Positions 7,812-15,182 of a DNA stretch of 23,211 nt are shown piece after piece; positions within the stretch are counted from its first letter, which is position 1; every line of letters starts with the position of its first letter. The position numbers and the translations under genes are program-made. Source of the DNA: a virus; the IMG/VR virus record IMGVR_UViG_3300044653_000055, positions 1 to 23,211 of that record. The stretch is one strand, 5' to 3'. Under the pieces are notes generated by a model. It saw nothing but the letters and a program-made list of their open reading frames with translations. It made no database searches and was not told the DNA's origin.

Positions 7812-9332
7812 GTGGCTAGGTACAAGTACGCCAATGCGGAGGTGACGAAGGCTTCCGTCGGGGAGTCTGATTGGGATCACATCCGTCGTCAGGCGCTCGC
7901 CCCCGCGATGGACTTTCGTCAGAAGACTGCGAAGGTCATTCTCCAGGAGTACGAGCCGAAGGATTTCCTGCTCACTCATTGCACCATCATCGCGTCGGTT
8001 GACTGCGAGCCTGTCAACCAGCCGCTTGGTCGGAGCATGGTGGACGGCTTCCAAATCGATCGGAAGTACGCCGACTACTATGTCACGCCGCAGTCCGCGC
8101 AGTACATCAACAACAACAACGATTGCTGGGAGCGCAAACTCCTCCTCGCGTGCTTCAAAACATTCATCGGCGCGGAGAACTACGTCGAGCACATCCAGAT
8201 CCCCGAAATGTCCAAGGGGAAGATCATCGACGCTGCCGCTCGCAACATCGGCGATTCGATTTACGTGGACATCCTCATTGCGACCAATCGCAAACATGGG
8301 TCGTTGTGTGAGGCAATCACCACCGGGAAGATCGGCACGCTCTCTATGGGGTGCTCGGTCGAATTCACCACGTGCACCAAGTGTGGCAACGTCGCCGAGG
8401 ATGAGACCCATCTCTGTCCTCACATTCGCTACTTCAAGGGCAAGGAGTTCGTCGACGAGTTCGGCAACACCCGCAAGATCGCAGAGCTGTGTGGGCATAT
8501 CGAGGCGGAACCCGGCTCTGTCAAGTTCATTGAGGCGTCTTGGGTAGCCAATCCGGCCTTCACTGGTGCTGTTCTCCGAAATATCCTGAATCCCGAAGAA
8601 GTTCAGGATCTCGGCAAGAAGATGCAGATCGCTTTCGCGCAACAGACCCCACGGTCAACGATGGACCTTGCGGCGATGCATAAGGCGGCTCGGTCTGTCG
8701 GTGCAGGCGTTAGTGTCGACCTCCTTCGTCTCGCACAGGATCAGGGAGATGATCAGGGTCAAAGTCAGGGGCAGAGCCAAGACGCTCCTCCTCCTGCCCC
8801 GGCTCCTGTAAAGGACCCCCTCCACAAGGCTGTTGGGGATCTCGCAGATGTCATTCGCGAGCAGGCGATCGAGAAGATTCGTCAAGAAATCGGACAGCAG
8901 GAGTCCGCCAAACTTCAGGGGATTCCCGAGGACCAAAACGACACCCTCATCAAGTCCGCGATGAAAGACCCCAAGTGGCGCCGCATCGGCCAACTTGTGT
9001 TGAGTATGTACAACAACTCTAGTGCGGCCCGCACGATCCTTGCCGGCCTCATTCTCCACAAGTCTGGGGGATGGTCGGCAGTCAAGAAGGGCAGATTCAC
9101 GGGGCGCCAAATTCTCGCCGTTTCACGTGTGATCGACAAGATGACTCGTCGTTCTTCCATGGCTGGAGAAGGACGAGTCTATCAGACCGTGATCGCCGTG
9201 GGCGGGATGTCCCCTTATGGAGATGTAGAGACCTACTTGGCGGCTTGTCGTCAAGTACTTGGCCGGCCCCTTACCGGCACAGAGTCGGGAGCGCTACTCG
9301 AAAAGGGTAGACTGTACTCCTTGGGGTCATGA
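7812..9332 (+). CDS. Prohead maturation protease with C-terminal extension
   Basis: The product resembles the T4 gp21-type prohead serine proteases that cleave scaffold and capsid proteins during maturation. The conserved core runs through VEHIQIPEMSKGKIIDAA (candidate catalytic His127), an IYVDILIATNRKHG strand, GKIGTLSMGCSVEF (candidate nucleophile Ser178), and FIEASWVANPA (candidate acid Glu241). Between Ser and Glu lies a zinc-knuckle-like insert with Cys188, Cys191, Cys202 and His204, a pattern I recall from related phage proteases. From about residue 275 the protein continues for 230 residues with a Gln-rich linker and a basic helical domain, which could be a fused scaffold or delivery segment. 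The start is GTG 7812, with GAGGAG about eight bases upstream. The catalytic assignment is inference from motif order. Confidence 0.8.
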   Translation: MARYKYANAEVTKASVGESDWDHIRRQALAPAMDFRQKTAKVILQEYEPKDFLLTHCTIIASVDCEPVNQPLGRSMVDGFQIDRKYADYYVTPQSAQYINNNNDCWERKLLLACFKTFIGAENYVEHIQIPEMSKGKIIDAAARNIGDSIYVDILIATNRKHGSLCEAITTGKIGTLSMGCSVEFTTCTKCGNVAEDETHLCPHIRYFKGKEFVDEFGNTRKIAELCGHIEAEPGSVKFIEASWVANPAFTGAVLRNILNPEEVQDLGKKMQIAFAQQTPRSTMDLAAMHKAARSVGAGVSVDLLRLAQDQGDDQGQSQGQSQDAPPPAPAPVKDPLHKAVGDLADVIREQAIEKIRQEIGQQESAKLQGIPEDQNDTLIKSAMKDPKWRRIGQLVLSMYNNSSAARTILAGLILHKSGGWSAVKKGRFTGRQILAVSRVIDKMTRRSSMAGEGRVYQTVIAVGGMSPYGDVETYLAACRQVLGRPLTGTESGALLEKGRLYSLGS

Positions 9333-9376
9333 GTTTCTTTCTATATTCCCGCTGAGAGCGAAGAAGAGGCCCCGAC

Positions 9377-11041
9377 ATGCGTGCACGCACCACCTGGAAC
9401 CAGCAAGAGATCCTGACTCGGGCAGCCTCGTCCAGCCCGACGGCCGCCACCACTCGTACGGCAGATCCGTACGCAATGAACCAGGACCACCTCAAGCAAC
9501 AGCCCCCTGGGGACAAGTACCTGACGGGGGATCCAAGTGCCTTCGCAGAGGATGTCACCACCCCGAACAACTGGGAGGTGGAGTACTCGGGTGGTGCGGT
9601 CAAGCGTGACGAGATCGGGTTGCCCGAAGATCGTCCCGACACTTTCAACCACCCCGAGAGGACCGCTTCGATGAGCCACGATCTCCTCCTCAAGAAGGCG
9701 GACCTCTCGGTGCGCATCGCACGTCGGATGCTGGGCACCAACGCCCCCGAGACCGCGATCGAGGAGCAGGCGGCGACGTTCATGCGCCTCCCCGACGCAG
9801 AGGTCATCAACACGTACAACCGTCTCGCCAACGAGATGCCCCCTCAGCTCCAGAAGGCACAGGAGCAGCAGGCTGCCAAGAAGGAGTCTGAGGACGAGGT
9901 CCAGGAGCAGGCCAAGCAGGCTGCTCTCCGTGGTGACAAGAAGGCGTTCGACGTCGCTCTCACGAAGCTCGTCGGGATGCGCAAGGCGAATGACCCCCAG
10001 CAGCAGGCACCGGCACAGCAGCAACAGCAGCAGGCTGGTCAGCAGCAGGATCAGCAGCAACAGGCTGGTCAGCAGCAGTCGGCCTGGTATGACACCAATG
10101 CCCCACGCCCGGGTCACCCTGGCAAGGACACGGGTCCGCACGCTGGTCAACAGCAGCAGGCCCAGGGTCAGCAGCAGATGCCCCCTGCTCAGCAACAGCA
10201 ACAGTCTGGTCAGCAGCAGATGCCCCCTGCTCAGCAGCAGTCTGGTCAGCAGCAGACCCCGCCCGACCACATGCAGCAGCAGGCGCAGGGTCAGCAGCCC
10301 CAGGGTGTCGAGGCCCAGGTTCAGCAGATGATCGAGCAGGCCGCTCAGCAGATGCAGATGCAGGCTCGGCATGCGAACGGGCAGCAGATGCCTCCAGCTC
10401 AGCAGCAGCAAGCTGGTCAGCAACAGCAGCAGGCCGGTCAGCAGCAAGCTGGTCAGGGCCAGGGTCAGCAGATGCCACCTGCCCAGCAGCAACAGCAGTC
10501 TGGTCAGCAGCAGCAAGCTGGTCAGGGTCAACAGATGCCTCCGGCTCAGCAGCAGCAAGCTGGTCAGGGTCAGCAGATGCCTCCGGCTCAGCAGCAGGCT
10601 TGTGGCCCCATGATGCAGCAGGCGAGCGATGACGCGCTCATCGACCAACTGCTCATGCCGGGTGGCGGTGGTTCCGCTCCCGCGCCCGGATCCATCGCCG
10701 AGATGGACATCCAGATGGAAGCCCCATCGATGGACATTGGGGACGTGAGCTTCCAGCCGGGCGAGGACGACATGCTCCGCCAGCTCTTCTCGAACGACGA
10801 GGCGATGGCAGCGCAACAGGCCCAGCAACAGGGCCAGGATCAGGGCCAGCAGGGCCAGCAGGTTCAGGCGAACATCCGTACGGCAGCTCTTCGTACGGTG
10901 GGCACCCGCCCGACGGCTGGTGTTTCTCGCATCGGAGGAGCAGGCGCTCCTCCCAGCCGTGGCCAGGACGTCGACAAGCTCACCTCCCTGTGGGCATCGG
11001 CTCCAGACGTTCGTGAGGTCTTCGGTCTCAAGACGACCTGA
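9377..11041 (+). CDS. Probable scaffold/head assembly protein with long Gln-rich repeat region
   Basis: The 554-residue product lies between the protease and the decoration and capsid genes, the usual place of a scaffold. The N-terminal 200 residues are charged and partly helical. Residues of about 205-413 are a low-complexity region of QQQ, AGQ, SGQ and PPAQ blocks, including about six copies of QQMPPAQQQ. The C-terminal 140 residues are acidic and end in a helix-like DKLTSLWASAPDVREVFG segment, a plausible capsid-binding end. A modest purine-rich stretch (AGAGG at 9365-9369) precedes ATG 9377. A Gln-rich disordered middle is unusual for a scaffold. Alternatives are an internal head protein or a tape-measure-like spacer. 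Confidence 0.7.
   Translation: MRARTTWNQQEILTRAASSSPTAATTRTADPYAMNQDHLKQQPPGDKYLTGDPSAFAEDVTTPNNWEVEYSGGAVKRDEIGLPEDRPDTFNHPERTASMSHDLLLKKADLSVRIARRMLGTNAPETAIEEQAATFMRLPDAEVINTYNRLANEMPPQLQKAQEQQAAKKESEDEVQEQAKQAALRGDKKAFDVALTKLVGMRKANDPQQQAPAQQQQQQAGQQQDQQQQAGQQQSAWYDTNAPRPGHPGKDTGPHAGQQQQAQGQQQMPPAQQQQQSGQQQMPPAQQQSGQQQTPPDHMQQQAQGQQPQGVEAQVQQMIEQAAQQMQMQARHANGQQMPPAQQQQAGQQQQQAGQQQAGQGQGQQMPPAQQQQQSGQQQQAGQGQQMPPAQQQQAGQGQQMPPAQQQACGPMMQQASDDALIDQLLMPGGGGSAPAPGSIAEMDIQMEAPSMDIGDVSFQPGEDDMLRQLFSNDEAMAAQQAQQQGQDQGQQGQQVQANIRTAALRTVGTRPTAGVSRIGGAGAPPSRGQDVDKLTSLWASAPDVREVFGLKTT
9990..10615 (+). repeat. Gln/Pro-coding low-complexity repeat tract
   Basis: This in-frame tract consists of CAG/CAA runs interrupted by GGT, ATG-CCN-CCN and GCT codons. 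Near its end two adjacent 42-base units at 10514-10555 and 10556-10597 differ at one base and encode QAGQGQQMPPAQQQ twice. Less exact copies lie upstream. The pattern fits growth by slippage or unequal recombination. Confidence 0.85.
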
Positions 11042-11057
11042 AGTCTCAAGAATCTCC

Positions 11058-11089
11058 TTATAGGGGATCCCCAAGTGGATCCCCTATAA
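11058..11089 (+). promoter_or_regulatory. Perfect 13-bp hairpin between scaffold and decoration genes
   Basis: TTATAGGGGATCC at 11058-11070 pairs perfectly with GGATCCCCTATAA at 11077-11089 around a six-base loop. No T-run follows on the plus strand, so it is not a standard intrinsic terminator. It could act as an RNA-processing or stability element, or as a partial terminator that sets the ratio of scaffold to capsid transcripts. Confidence 0.6.
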
Positions 11090-11090
11090 C

Positions 11091-11138
11091 GGGGCAGATG
11101 AAAATCAGATCAGAACGGACACCCAGCGACTCTGCCCC
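11091..11138 (+). promoter_or_regulatory. Inverted repeat just upstream of the ribosome binding site of the decoration-like gene
   Basis: GGGGCAGA at 11091-11098 is complementary to TCTGCCCC at 11131-11138, enclosing 32 bases. The right arm ends two bases before the AAGGAG ribosome binding site at 11141. Together with the 13-bp hairpin it makes a structured leader for the decoration and capsid genes. No clear sigma70-type promoter is visible in the same gap. Confidence 0.4.
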
Positions 11139-11158
11139 CCAAGGAGATAGGTAATCAC

Positions 11159-11800
11159 ATGACCACCTACGCCATCGGCGGCCAGTCCTCGGGTGATTTC
11201 CGGGAGACCAGCTCTCGTGTGCAACTCCTCCACGTCGTGACCCGCAATGCTGTGGGTGTCCTGACGCCGGACGCGTTCACTCAGGCGAACCCCCCGAACG
11301 TCACAACCGAGGTCTCGACCACCCTTGCAACGATCACCAAGGTCGGCGTGCTCGGAGGCACCTACGCCTTCACACGCCCAGACTACGGCAATGGCTTCCA
11401 CGGCGGTCCGCCGAAGCCCTCCGGTTCCTACACGACCGGGTCGAAGACTCTCGGGATCTTCATGAACGACTCCATCGGCAATGCGTACGAGAACACCCCT
11501 GGCGTGGCCAGCGGGCGTGGACCGTATGTGTCCGGTGTTGGCGGCACTGTCGGCAACTCGCTCTACGAGACCAAGGTGCAGATCACCCAGGGTGGAAACA
11601 CCGCTGGCACGGCGATCACCTACGCTGCCGGCAACCTCCTCTACGCGTCCGTCAACGGACTCGTGACCAACACCGTCACGGACTCGTACGAGCAGAACGC
11701 ACCCTCGTGGGCCTCCACGAATCCGACGACCATCGTCGGTGTCGTGAAGGTCGCCCCTGACGCCAACTCCTCGCTCCTCGTCTACGACACGAGGATCTGA
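11159..11800 (+). CDS. Probable capsid decoration (head-stabilising) protein
   Basis: The 213-residue product is Gly/Thr/Ser-rich and beta-prone, without transmembrane segments. It ends in a TIVGVVKVAPDANSSLLVYD segment followed by TRI. A GVVK...AP...L.YD ending is reminiscent of lambda-D-like decoration proteins, and the gene sits immediately before the capsid gene, where such proteins are usually encoded. AAGGAG at 11141-11146 precedes ATG 11159 by twelve bases. The similarity is judged by eye from pattern and position, so another minor capsid or head-fibre role is possible. Confidence 0.6.
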   Translation: MTTYAIGGQSSGDFRETSSRVQLLHVVTRNAVGVLTPDAFTQANPPNVTTEVSTTLATITKVGVLGGTYAFTRPDYGNGFHGGPPKPSGSYTTGSKTLGIFMNDSIGNAYENTPGVASGRGPYVSGVGGTVGNSLYETKVQITQGGNTAGTAITYAAGNLLYASVNGLVTNTVTDSYEQNAPSWASTNPTTIVGVVKVAPDANSSLLVYDTRI

Positions 11801-11834
11801 GCCCAGACCCCAAGAGGAGCGAAAGAGAACCGCC

Positions 11835-12713
11835 ATGAGCCAGGTCGACAACACCCTCAAGCAGCAGATCATCAGCGAGTACATTCGTACGGCCGCAGGG
11901 CGTGCGAAGCTCGCTGCTTCGATGATCCAGCCGCTCCGTCTTCGCCGTGACTACACGGCGGTAGGCCGCAAGACCTTCCTGGTCGAGCAGCTTCCCGACG
12001 GCGCGCTGCCGATCTACGACAAGGACCCGGACGTGACAGCGTACGTGGTCGGTGAAGAAGGCGAGAACATCCTCGCCATCCAGAAGCCGCGCCGCGTGAT
12101 CTTCCCGCTGTTCGAGGTCGCCTCGAACCCGGAGATCCCGCTGACCCAGATCAAGGAGCGTCGCTTCGACCTCATCGAGCGCGCCCAGGATCTCGCCAAG
12201 GCACAGATCCAGGCTGCCGAGGACGAGCGCGTCTTCGCAGTCCTCGACTCGATCGCCGTCTCGGGCTTCGACACCTTGCCGGGTCAGACGAACCCCGACG
12301 TTGCTGTCGTGGCCCCCATCTCGCCGAGCGTCCTCGCTGATGCCTTCGCTGAGATCGAGCGCCAAGACCTCCGGGTCGCTCGCATCTACATGAACGCGAC
12401 CGACTACGCGGACATCCGCAAGTTCGGTCGGGACATCCTGGACATCGAGAGCCAGGCCGTCCTCCTCAAGACCGGCCTCCAGGCCGTGCTCTGGGGCGCT
12501 CAGATCATCATCTCGCGCCTCGTGCCCGTGGGCTTCGTCTACGTGTGTGCAGAGCCCGAGAACTTCGGCCGCTTCCCGGTCCGCACCGAGCTGACGGTGC
12601 TTTCGGCCGACGACCCGAAGGCACGTACGATCGGCTTCTCCTGTTTCGAGAACGTCGGCATCGGGGCGTTCAACCCCAGGGGCCTCACCCGCCTCGTGGT
12701 CACCCGCATCTGA
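11835..12713 (+). CDS. Major capsid protein (HK97 fold expected)
   Basis: The 292-residue product has the layout of an HK97-type major capsid protein. It has a helical N-terminal arm, then VFPLFE-type strands (RRVIFPLFEVASNPEIPL), a long spine-like helix (RRFDLIERAQDLAKAQIQAAEDE), an A-domain with MNATDYADIRKFGRDILDIE, and a C-terminal beta segment with RTELTVLSADDPKARTIGFS. I recall this last block from capsid proteins of several large phages. Codon use is strongly GC-ending, as expected for a highly expressed gene. It follows the decoration-like gene by 34 bases and is closed by the intrinsic terminator downstream. The N-terminal SEYIRTAAGRAKLAA may be a processing region for the protease, which is inference. 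Confidence 0.88.
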   Translation: MSQVDNTLKQQIISEYIRTAAGRAKLAASMIQPLRLRRDYTAVGRKTFLVEQLPDGALPIYDKDPDVTAYVVGEEGENILAIQKPRRVIFPLFEVASNPEIPLTQIKERRFDLIERAQDLAKAQIQAAEDERVFAVLDSIAVSGFDTLPGQTNPDVAVVAPISPSVLADAFAEIERQDLRVARIYMNATDYADIRKFGRDILDIESQAVLLKTGLQAVLWGAQIIISRLVPVGFVYVCAEPENFGRFPVRTELTVLSADDPKARTIGFSCFENVGIGAFNPRGLTRLVVTRI

Positions 12714-12740
12714 CGAATACGGCTGAATAGCCCAGGCATT

Positions 12741-12780
12741 GAGAGCCGTCTCGGGAGACCGAGGCGGCTCTCTGCTTTTG
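12741..12780 (+). terminator. Intrinsic terminator after the major capsid gene
   Basis: GAGAGCCGTCTCGG at 12741-12754 pairs with CCGAGGCGGCTCTC at 12759-12772, a 14-bp stem with a single G-U wobble and a GAGA (GNRA-type) loop. It is followed by TGCTTTTG. It lies 27 bases after the capsid stop, a standard place to end the head transcript. Confidence 0.9.
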
Positions 12781-12841
12781 TGCTTCTTGACACAAATGCT
12801 CCTAACCCAAAGGTCTCTACAACCAGCTCCGCTAAGACTCT

Positions 12842-12855
12842 TGTGTTACAACACA
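12842..12855. promoter_or_regulatory. Short palindrome upstream of the small Ala-rich gene; possible operator
   Basis: TGTGTT-AC-AACACA is a near-perfect dyad in the 94-base gap between the terminator and ATG 12875. It stands just before the ribosome binding site AGGAGG at 12858-12863. A TTGACA lies at 12787-12792 but no good -10 box stands 16-18 bases after it. The gap must hold a new promoter if the terminator is efficient, but I cannot place it. Confidence 0.3.
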
Positions 12856-12874
12856 GCAGGAGGTCTGGAACACC

Positions 12875-13213
12875 ATGACCCTCGATCAGACTGTTCAAGC
12901 GCTCGCTTCTGCCAGCCAGGCCCTTCGGGCGGCACAGAACGACTATATGACGAAGAACGGGCTCTGGGAGTCCGCCCTGAATGCAAAAGGACTCTTGCCG
13001 GCCCGACGAGTAGGGAGATCAGGTAAGCACTCACCTCTTCCGCCTCCTCCCGTCAACCCTGATCTGAACGCTCTTGCGGCGGCTGTGGTGGGCTCCAAGA
13101 TGGCGCTACAGGCGGCACAGACTGTCTATAGCTCTGCCAAGACAGCGCATGATGCAGCGATGGCTGCGGCTGGTGTGGTAGCGTCTGTGAACTTGACCAC
13201 GGCTTCGTCCTAG
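12875..13213 (+). CDS. Small Ala-rich helical protein with internal duplication (112 aa)
   Basis: ATG 12875 is preceded by AGGAGG at 12858-12863. The protein has two similar helical halves, at about residues 4-40 and 69-106. Each carries an LA(S/A)A...ALRAAQ or ALQAAQ helix, an aromatic residue, a second helix and a small-residue end. A basic, Pro-rich linker (residues 42-62) joins them. It is the first gene after the capsid terminator and is followed five bases later by the uracil-DNA glycosylase gene. No family is recognised; small helical-hairpin proteins of this type can be structural or DNA-binding, but nothing decides this. Confidence 0.7.
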   Translation: MTLDQTVQALASASQALRAAQNDYMTKNGLWESALNAKGLLPARRVGRSGKHSPLPPPPVNPDLNALAAAVVGSKMALQAAQTVYSSAKTAHDAAMAAAGVVASVNLTTASS

Positions 13214-13217
13214 AGAG

Positions 13218-13898
13218 ATGTCTCGATGTCTCGGTGTAAACCGAGACATGCATCCTTCGTGGAAGGCCTCGCTTGCCACTGAGTTTCGCCAACCCTACTT
13301 CGAGAAGCTTCGGGATTTCGTTCGAGACGAGCGGCGGGCCCACACAATTTTTCCTCGGGAGGGGGAGGTTTTCGCGGCCTTTGATGGTCCTTTCGACGCC
13401 GTTAAGGTCTGCATCCTCGGTCAGGATCCCTACCACGGACCAGGGCAAGCCCATGGGCTTGCGTTTTCCGTTCGCAAGGGCATGCCCATACCCCCAAGTC
13501 TCCTGAACATCTACAAGGAATTGGGGACGGACGTGGGGTTCAAGTCACCAGGTCACGGCTGCCTTCAGGAGTGGGTGGATCGAGGGGTGCTCCTTTTGAA
13601 CACCTCGCTGACGGTCCGGGCGCACGAAGCTGGGAGTCATTCAGGGCAGGGATGGGAGCGGTTTACGGACGCGGTCATCCGGGTCCTCGCAGACCGTGAC
13701 AAGCCGGTGGTCTTCGTGCTGTGGGGGTCCCACGCTAAGAAGAAGGTAGCCTTCCTTGACCCAGTGAAGCATACGGTGGTGTCGTCCGCGCACCCATCCC
13801 CGCTCTCGGCTCACGCAGGGTTCTTCGGGAGCCGGCCTTTTTCGACGGTCAACCGAGCGTTGGGGGACGAGGCTATCGACTGGCAGCTCACCCCCTAA
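13218..13898 (+). CDS. ung: Uracil-DNA glycosylase, family 1
   Basis: The enzyme removes uracil from DNA by cutting the N-glycosidic bond. All family-1 motifs are intact: the water-activating loop GQDPYHGPGQAHGLAFSV, the PPSLLNIYKEL segment, LLLNTSLTVR with the uracil-binding Asn, LWGSHAKKK, and the leucine loop HPSPLSAHAGFFG. The length is close to the 229 residues of E. coli Ung. Two starts are possible. ATG 13218 gives ten extra residues and sits four bases after the previous stop. ATG 13248 begins MHPSWKASL, which corresponds well to the N-terminus of the family, but it is partly inside a 10-bp hairpin. Neither has a strong ribosome binding site. The stop overlaps the convergent minus-strand gene by four bases. 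A phage copy may repair deaminated cytosine in the phage DNA. Confidence 0.95.
   Translation: MSRCLGVNRDMHPSWKASLATEFRQPYFEKLRDFVRDERRAHTIFPREGEVFAAFDGPFDAVKVCILGQDPYHGPGQAHGLAFSVRKGMPIPPSLLNIYKELGTDVGFKSPGHGCLQEWVDRGVLLLNTSLTVRAHEAGSHSGQGWERFTDAVIRVLADRDKPVVFVLWGSHAKKKVAFLDPVKHTVVSSAHPSPLSAHAGFFGSRPFSTVNRALGDEAIDWQLTP
13226..13249 (+). promoter_or_regulatory. 10-bp GNRA hairpin at the start of the uracil-DNA glycosylase gene
   Basis: ATGTCTCGGT at 13226-13235 pairs perfectly with ACCGAGACAT at 13240-13249 around a GTAA loop. The right arm contains the first two bases of the alternative start codon at 13248. It would hide that start in RNA, or form inside codons 3-11 if translation begins at 13218. 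Confidence 0.5.
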
Positions 13899-14251
13899 TC
13901 TTCATCTTCCACCGCTTCGGGAAGTTGAGGGATAACAGCGTGATGGGTTCTGAACTCTGTGGGGTTGGCGAAGACTTTCTCCCGGTCGGTGGGCAGGCGA
14001 AGAATCTTCGGATCCCGGGGAGTCTTGCAGACGTTGGCGCGGTAGATAGCGATGCCCGCACACTGGACGCCGGTGAGCGTATGACACTCGACCTCGCACT
14101 CCCCATGCGCAGCCAGCACCCATTCCTCGGCGCTCATGGCACCTAGCCACCCATTAAGGGCAGCCCGTGCCCACGGACAATCCGAGCACGGTTTCTTGTG
14201 CTGGGTTGTGGCAGGGACCGCTTCCTCGGAGGAAATAAGTTGGAGTCTCAC
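13895..14251 (-). CDS. Cys-rich DUF6283-like protein (118 aa)
   Basis: The minus-strand gene starts at GTG 14251, overlapping the upstream stop as GTGA, and ends in a four-base overlap with the convergent uracil-DNA glycosylase gene. The sequence PCSDCPWARAALNGWLG, then HGECEVECHTLTG, QCAGIAIYRAN and VCK, fits small phage and actinobacterial proteins assigned in my memory to DUF6283 (CPW, CH and CAG landmarks). Six or more conserved-looking cysteines and a His suggest metal binding. The biochemical role is unknown. It is probably cotranscribed with the gene at 14248-14748. Confidence 0.75.
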   Translation of the reverse strand: MRLQLISSEEAVPATTQHKKPCSDCPWARAALNGWLGAMSAEEWVLAAHGECEVECHTLTGVQCAGIAIYRANVCKTPRDPKILRLPTDREKVFANPTEFRTHHAVIPQLPEAVEDED

Positions 14252-14748
14252 TTGTCCATTTCCGCCATGGCACGCTCTTCCTGCTCCAGCTTGTAGAGAA
14301 CGTTGAAGCCGTAGTTGAACTGTTCTTCGTCCTCCTTGTCTTGGGCGATGGTGTTCTGGCGGATGACGGGCTCCGCTTCTGCTGCGGTCGCCTTGCGGAT
14401 GCCCACGTCGTTGCCGTAGACGAAGTGGATGGTCTCGGTGTCCATCGACCAGACGAGCGCGATGGGTTTGTTATCCCGCAAGACCATGGTCACGTCGCAG
14501 GTAAGTGCGTTCCACGGAAGCTCCTCGCCCACTGCGAGTCGGATCTGACCAAGACCTGCGGGCTCTACGGGCTCCCCGAAGTCGCCAATGCGGAATAGGT
14601 TCCGAACGGATTCGACCGCTGCTTCGGGAGATGGGGCGTAGACGGCCTGGGCACCGAACTTGGGGTTCTCGTCGAGGCACCCATCGGGGACCATGACCCA
14701 GTGCTGGTTCTCGATCGTCATCGGGTGGCTGCTCGTCATCAGGTGCAT
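14248..14748 (-). CDS. Hypothetical protein (166 aa), minus-strand island
   Basis: ATG 14748 is preceded on the minus strand by AGGAGA at a spacing of about seven bases. In-frame Met residues at positions 4 and 10 are alternatives. The protein is soluble, with mixed alpha/beta composition and an acidic helical C-terminus. The AQAVYAPSPEAAVESVRNLF segment resembles the short strand-helix units seen in many small phage proteins. It overlaps the downstream DUF6283-like gene by four bases. No family is recognised. A conserved element shared with the gene at 14801-15175 lies upstream. Confidence 0.75.
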   Translation of the reverse strand: MHLMTSSHPMTIENQHWVMVPDGCLDENPKFGAQAVYAPSPEAAVESVRNLFRIGDFGEPVEPAGLGQIRLAVGEELPWNALTCDVTMVLRDNKPIALVWSMDTETIHFVYGNDVGIRKATAAEAEPVIRQNTIAQDKEDEEQFNYGFNVLYKLEQEERAMAEMDK

Positions 14749-14767
14749 GGCTGGTCTCCTGCCGCTC

Positions 14768-14795
14768 CTACAAGGTTAGGGGTACGCCGATCAAA
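14768..14795 (-). promoter_or_regulatory. Conserved upstream element, copy 1
   Basis: On the minus strand this reads TTTGATCGG, two bases, TACCC, seven bases, TGTAG. The same arrangement recurs at 15183-15209 before the other minus-strand transcription start. TTTGAT and TGTAGG are 17 bases apart, like a -35/-10 pair, though the second box is a weak match to the consensus. It may be a phage promoter or a regulator site. Confidence 0.45.
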
Positions 14796-14800
14796 ACTTA

Positions 14801-15175
14801 TCAGGGCAGTCGCTTGAACCCACAACCCTCGACCATCCACAGGACGTCGTCCTTCTGGACGATGTCACCGACGGACATCGACGTGTGTTGCAGCCCGAGA
14901 CCCCGGATGAAGCCGTTCGCTTGCCCCTGCGGGCTCCACTGCTCCCCCTGCATCATCATCCAGACCTCTTCGGGGTGATCCGTGTCGAGCGTACCGACAC
15001 AGGTGTGCGTGCCCTCGATCGTCGCGATTGTCGGAAGGGGGATGCCCTGCTTCACGAGCCATTCGGATCCGAAGATACCGTCCCGGAAGAAGGGGGGCTT
15101 CATGTACCAGACCGTGGTGGTGCCGGTGCCGTAACGGGGATCGAGGCTGCCTGCGATGTCTTTGAGCGTGCTCAT
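14801..15175 (-). CDS. YodL-like domain protein (124 aa)
   Basis: I chose ATG 15175 because AGAGGGGG stands directly upstream on the minus strand; the frame is open eleven codons further but those codons overlap the conserved upstream element. The C-terminal half has the pattern LGLQHTSMSVGDIV...LWMVEGCGFKRL, matching in style the YodL-like domain, whose ending typically reads H-(T/S)-(M/L)-S-(V)-GD(I/V)V followed by a GF. The N-terminal part VWYMKPPFFRDGIFG is a motif I associate with small phage proteins, without known activity. Function unknown. It is the first gene of the minus-strand set. Confidence 0.75.
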   Translation of the reverse strand: MSTLKDIAGSLDPRYGTGTTTVWYMKPPFFRDGIFGSEWLVKQGIPLPTIATIEGTHTCVGTLDTDHPEEVWMMMQGEQWSPQGQANGFIRGLGLQHTSMSVGDIVQKDDVLWMVEGCGFKRLP

Positions 15176-15182
15176 GCCCCCT

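Noticed and set aside
10000-10615. CRISPR-like or minisatellite repeat array
   Set aside because: The repeats keep the reading frame, have no spacers and encode Gln-rich protein.
9341-11074. Long minus-strand open frame (577 codons) rich in Leu
   Set aside because: It is the antisense of the Gln-rich gene: CAG repeats read as CTG (Leu) on the other strand. There is no ribosome binding site and no sensible domain.
12787-12815. Sigma70 promoter from TTGACA at 12787-12792
   Set aside because: No acceptable -10 box stands 16-18 bases downstream; the hexamer alone is not enough.
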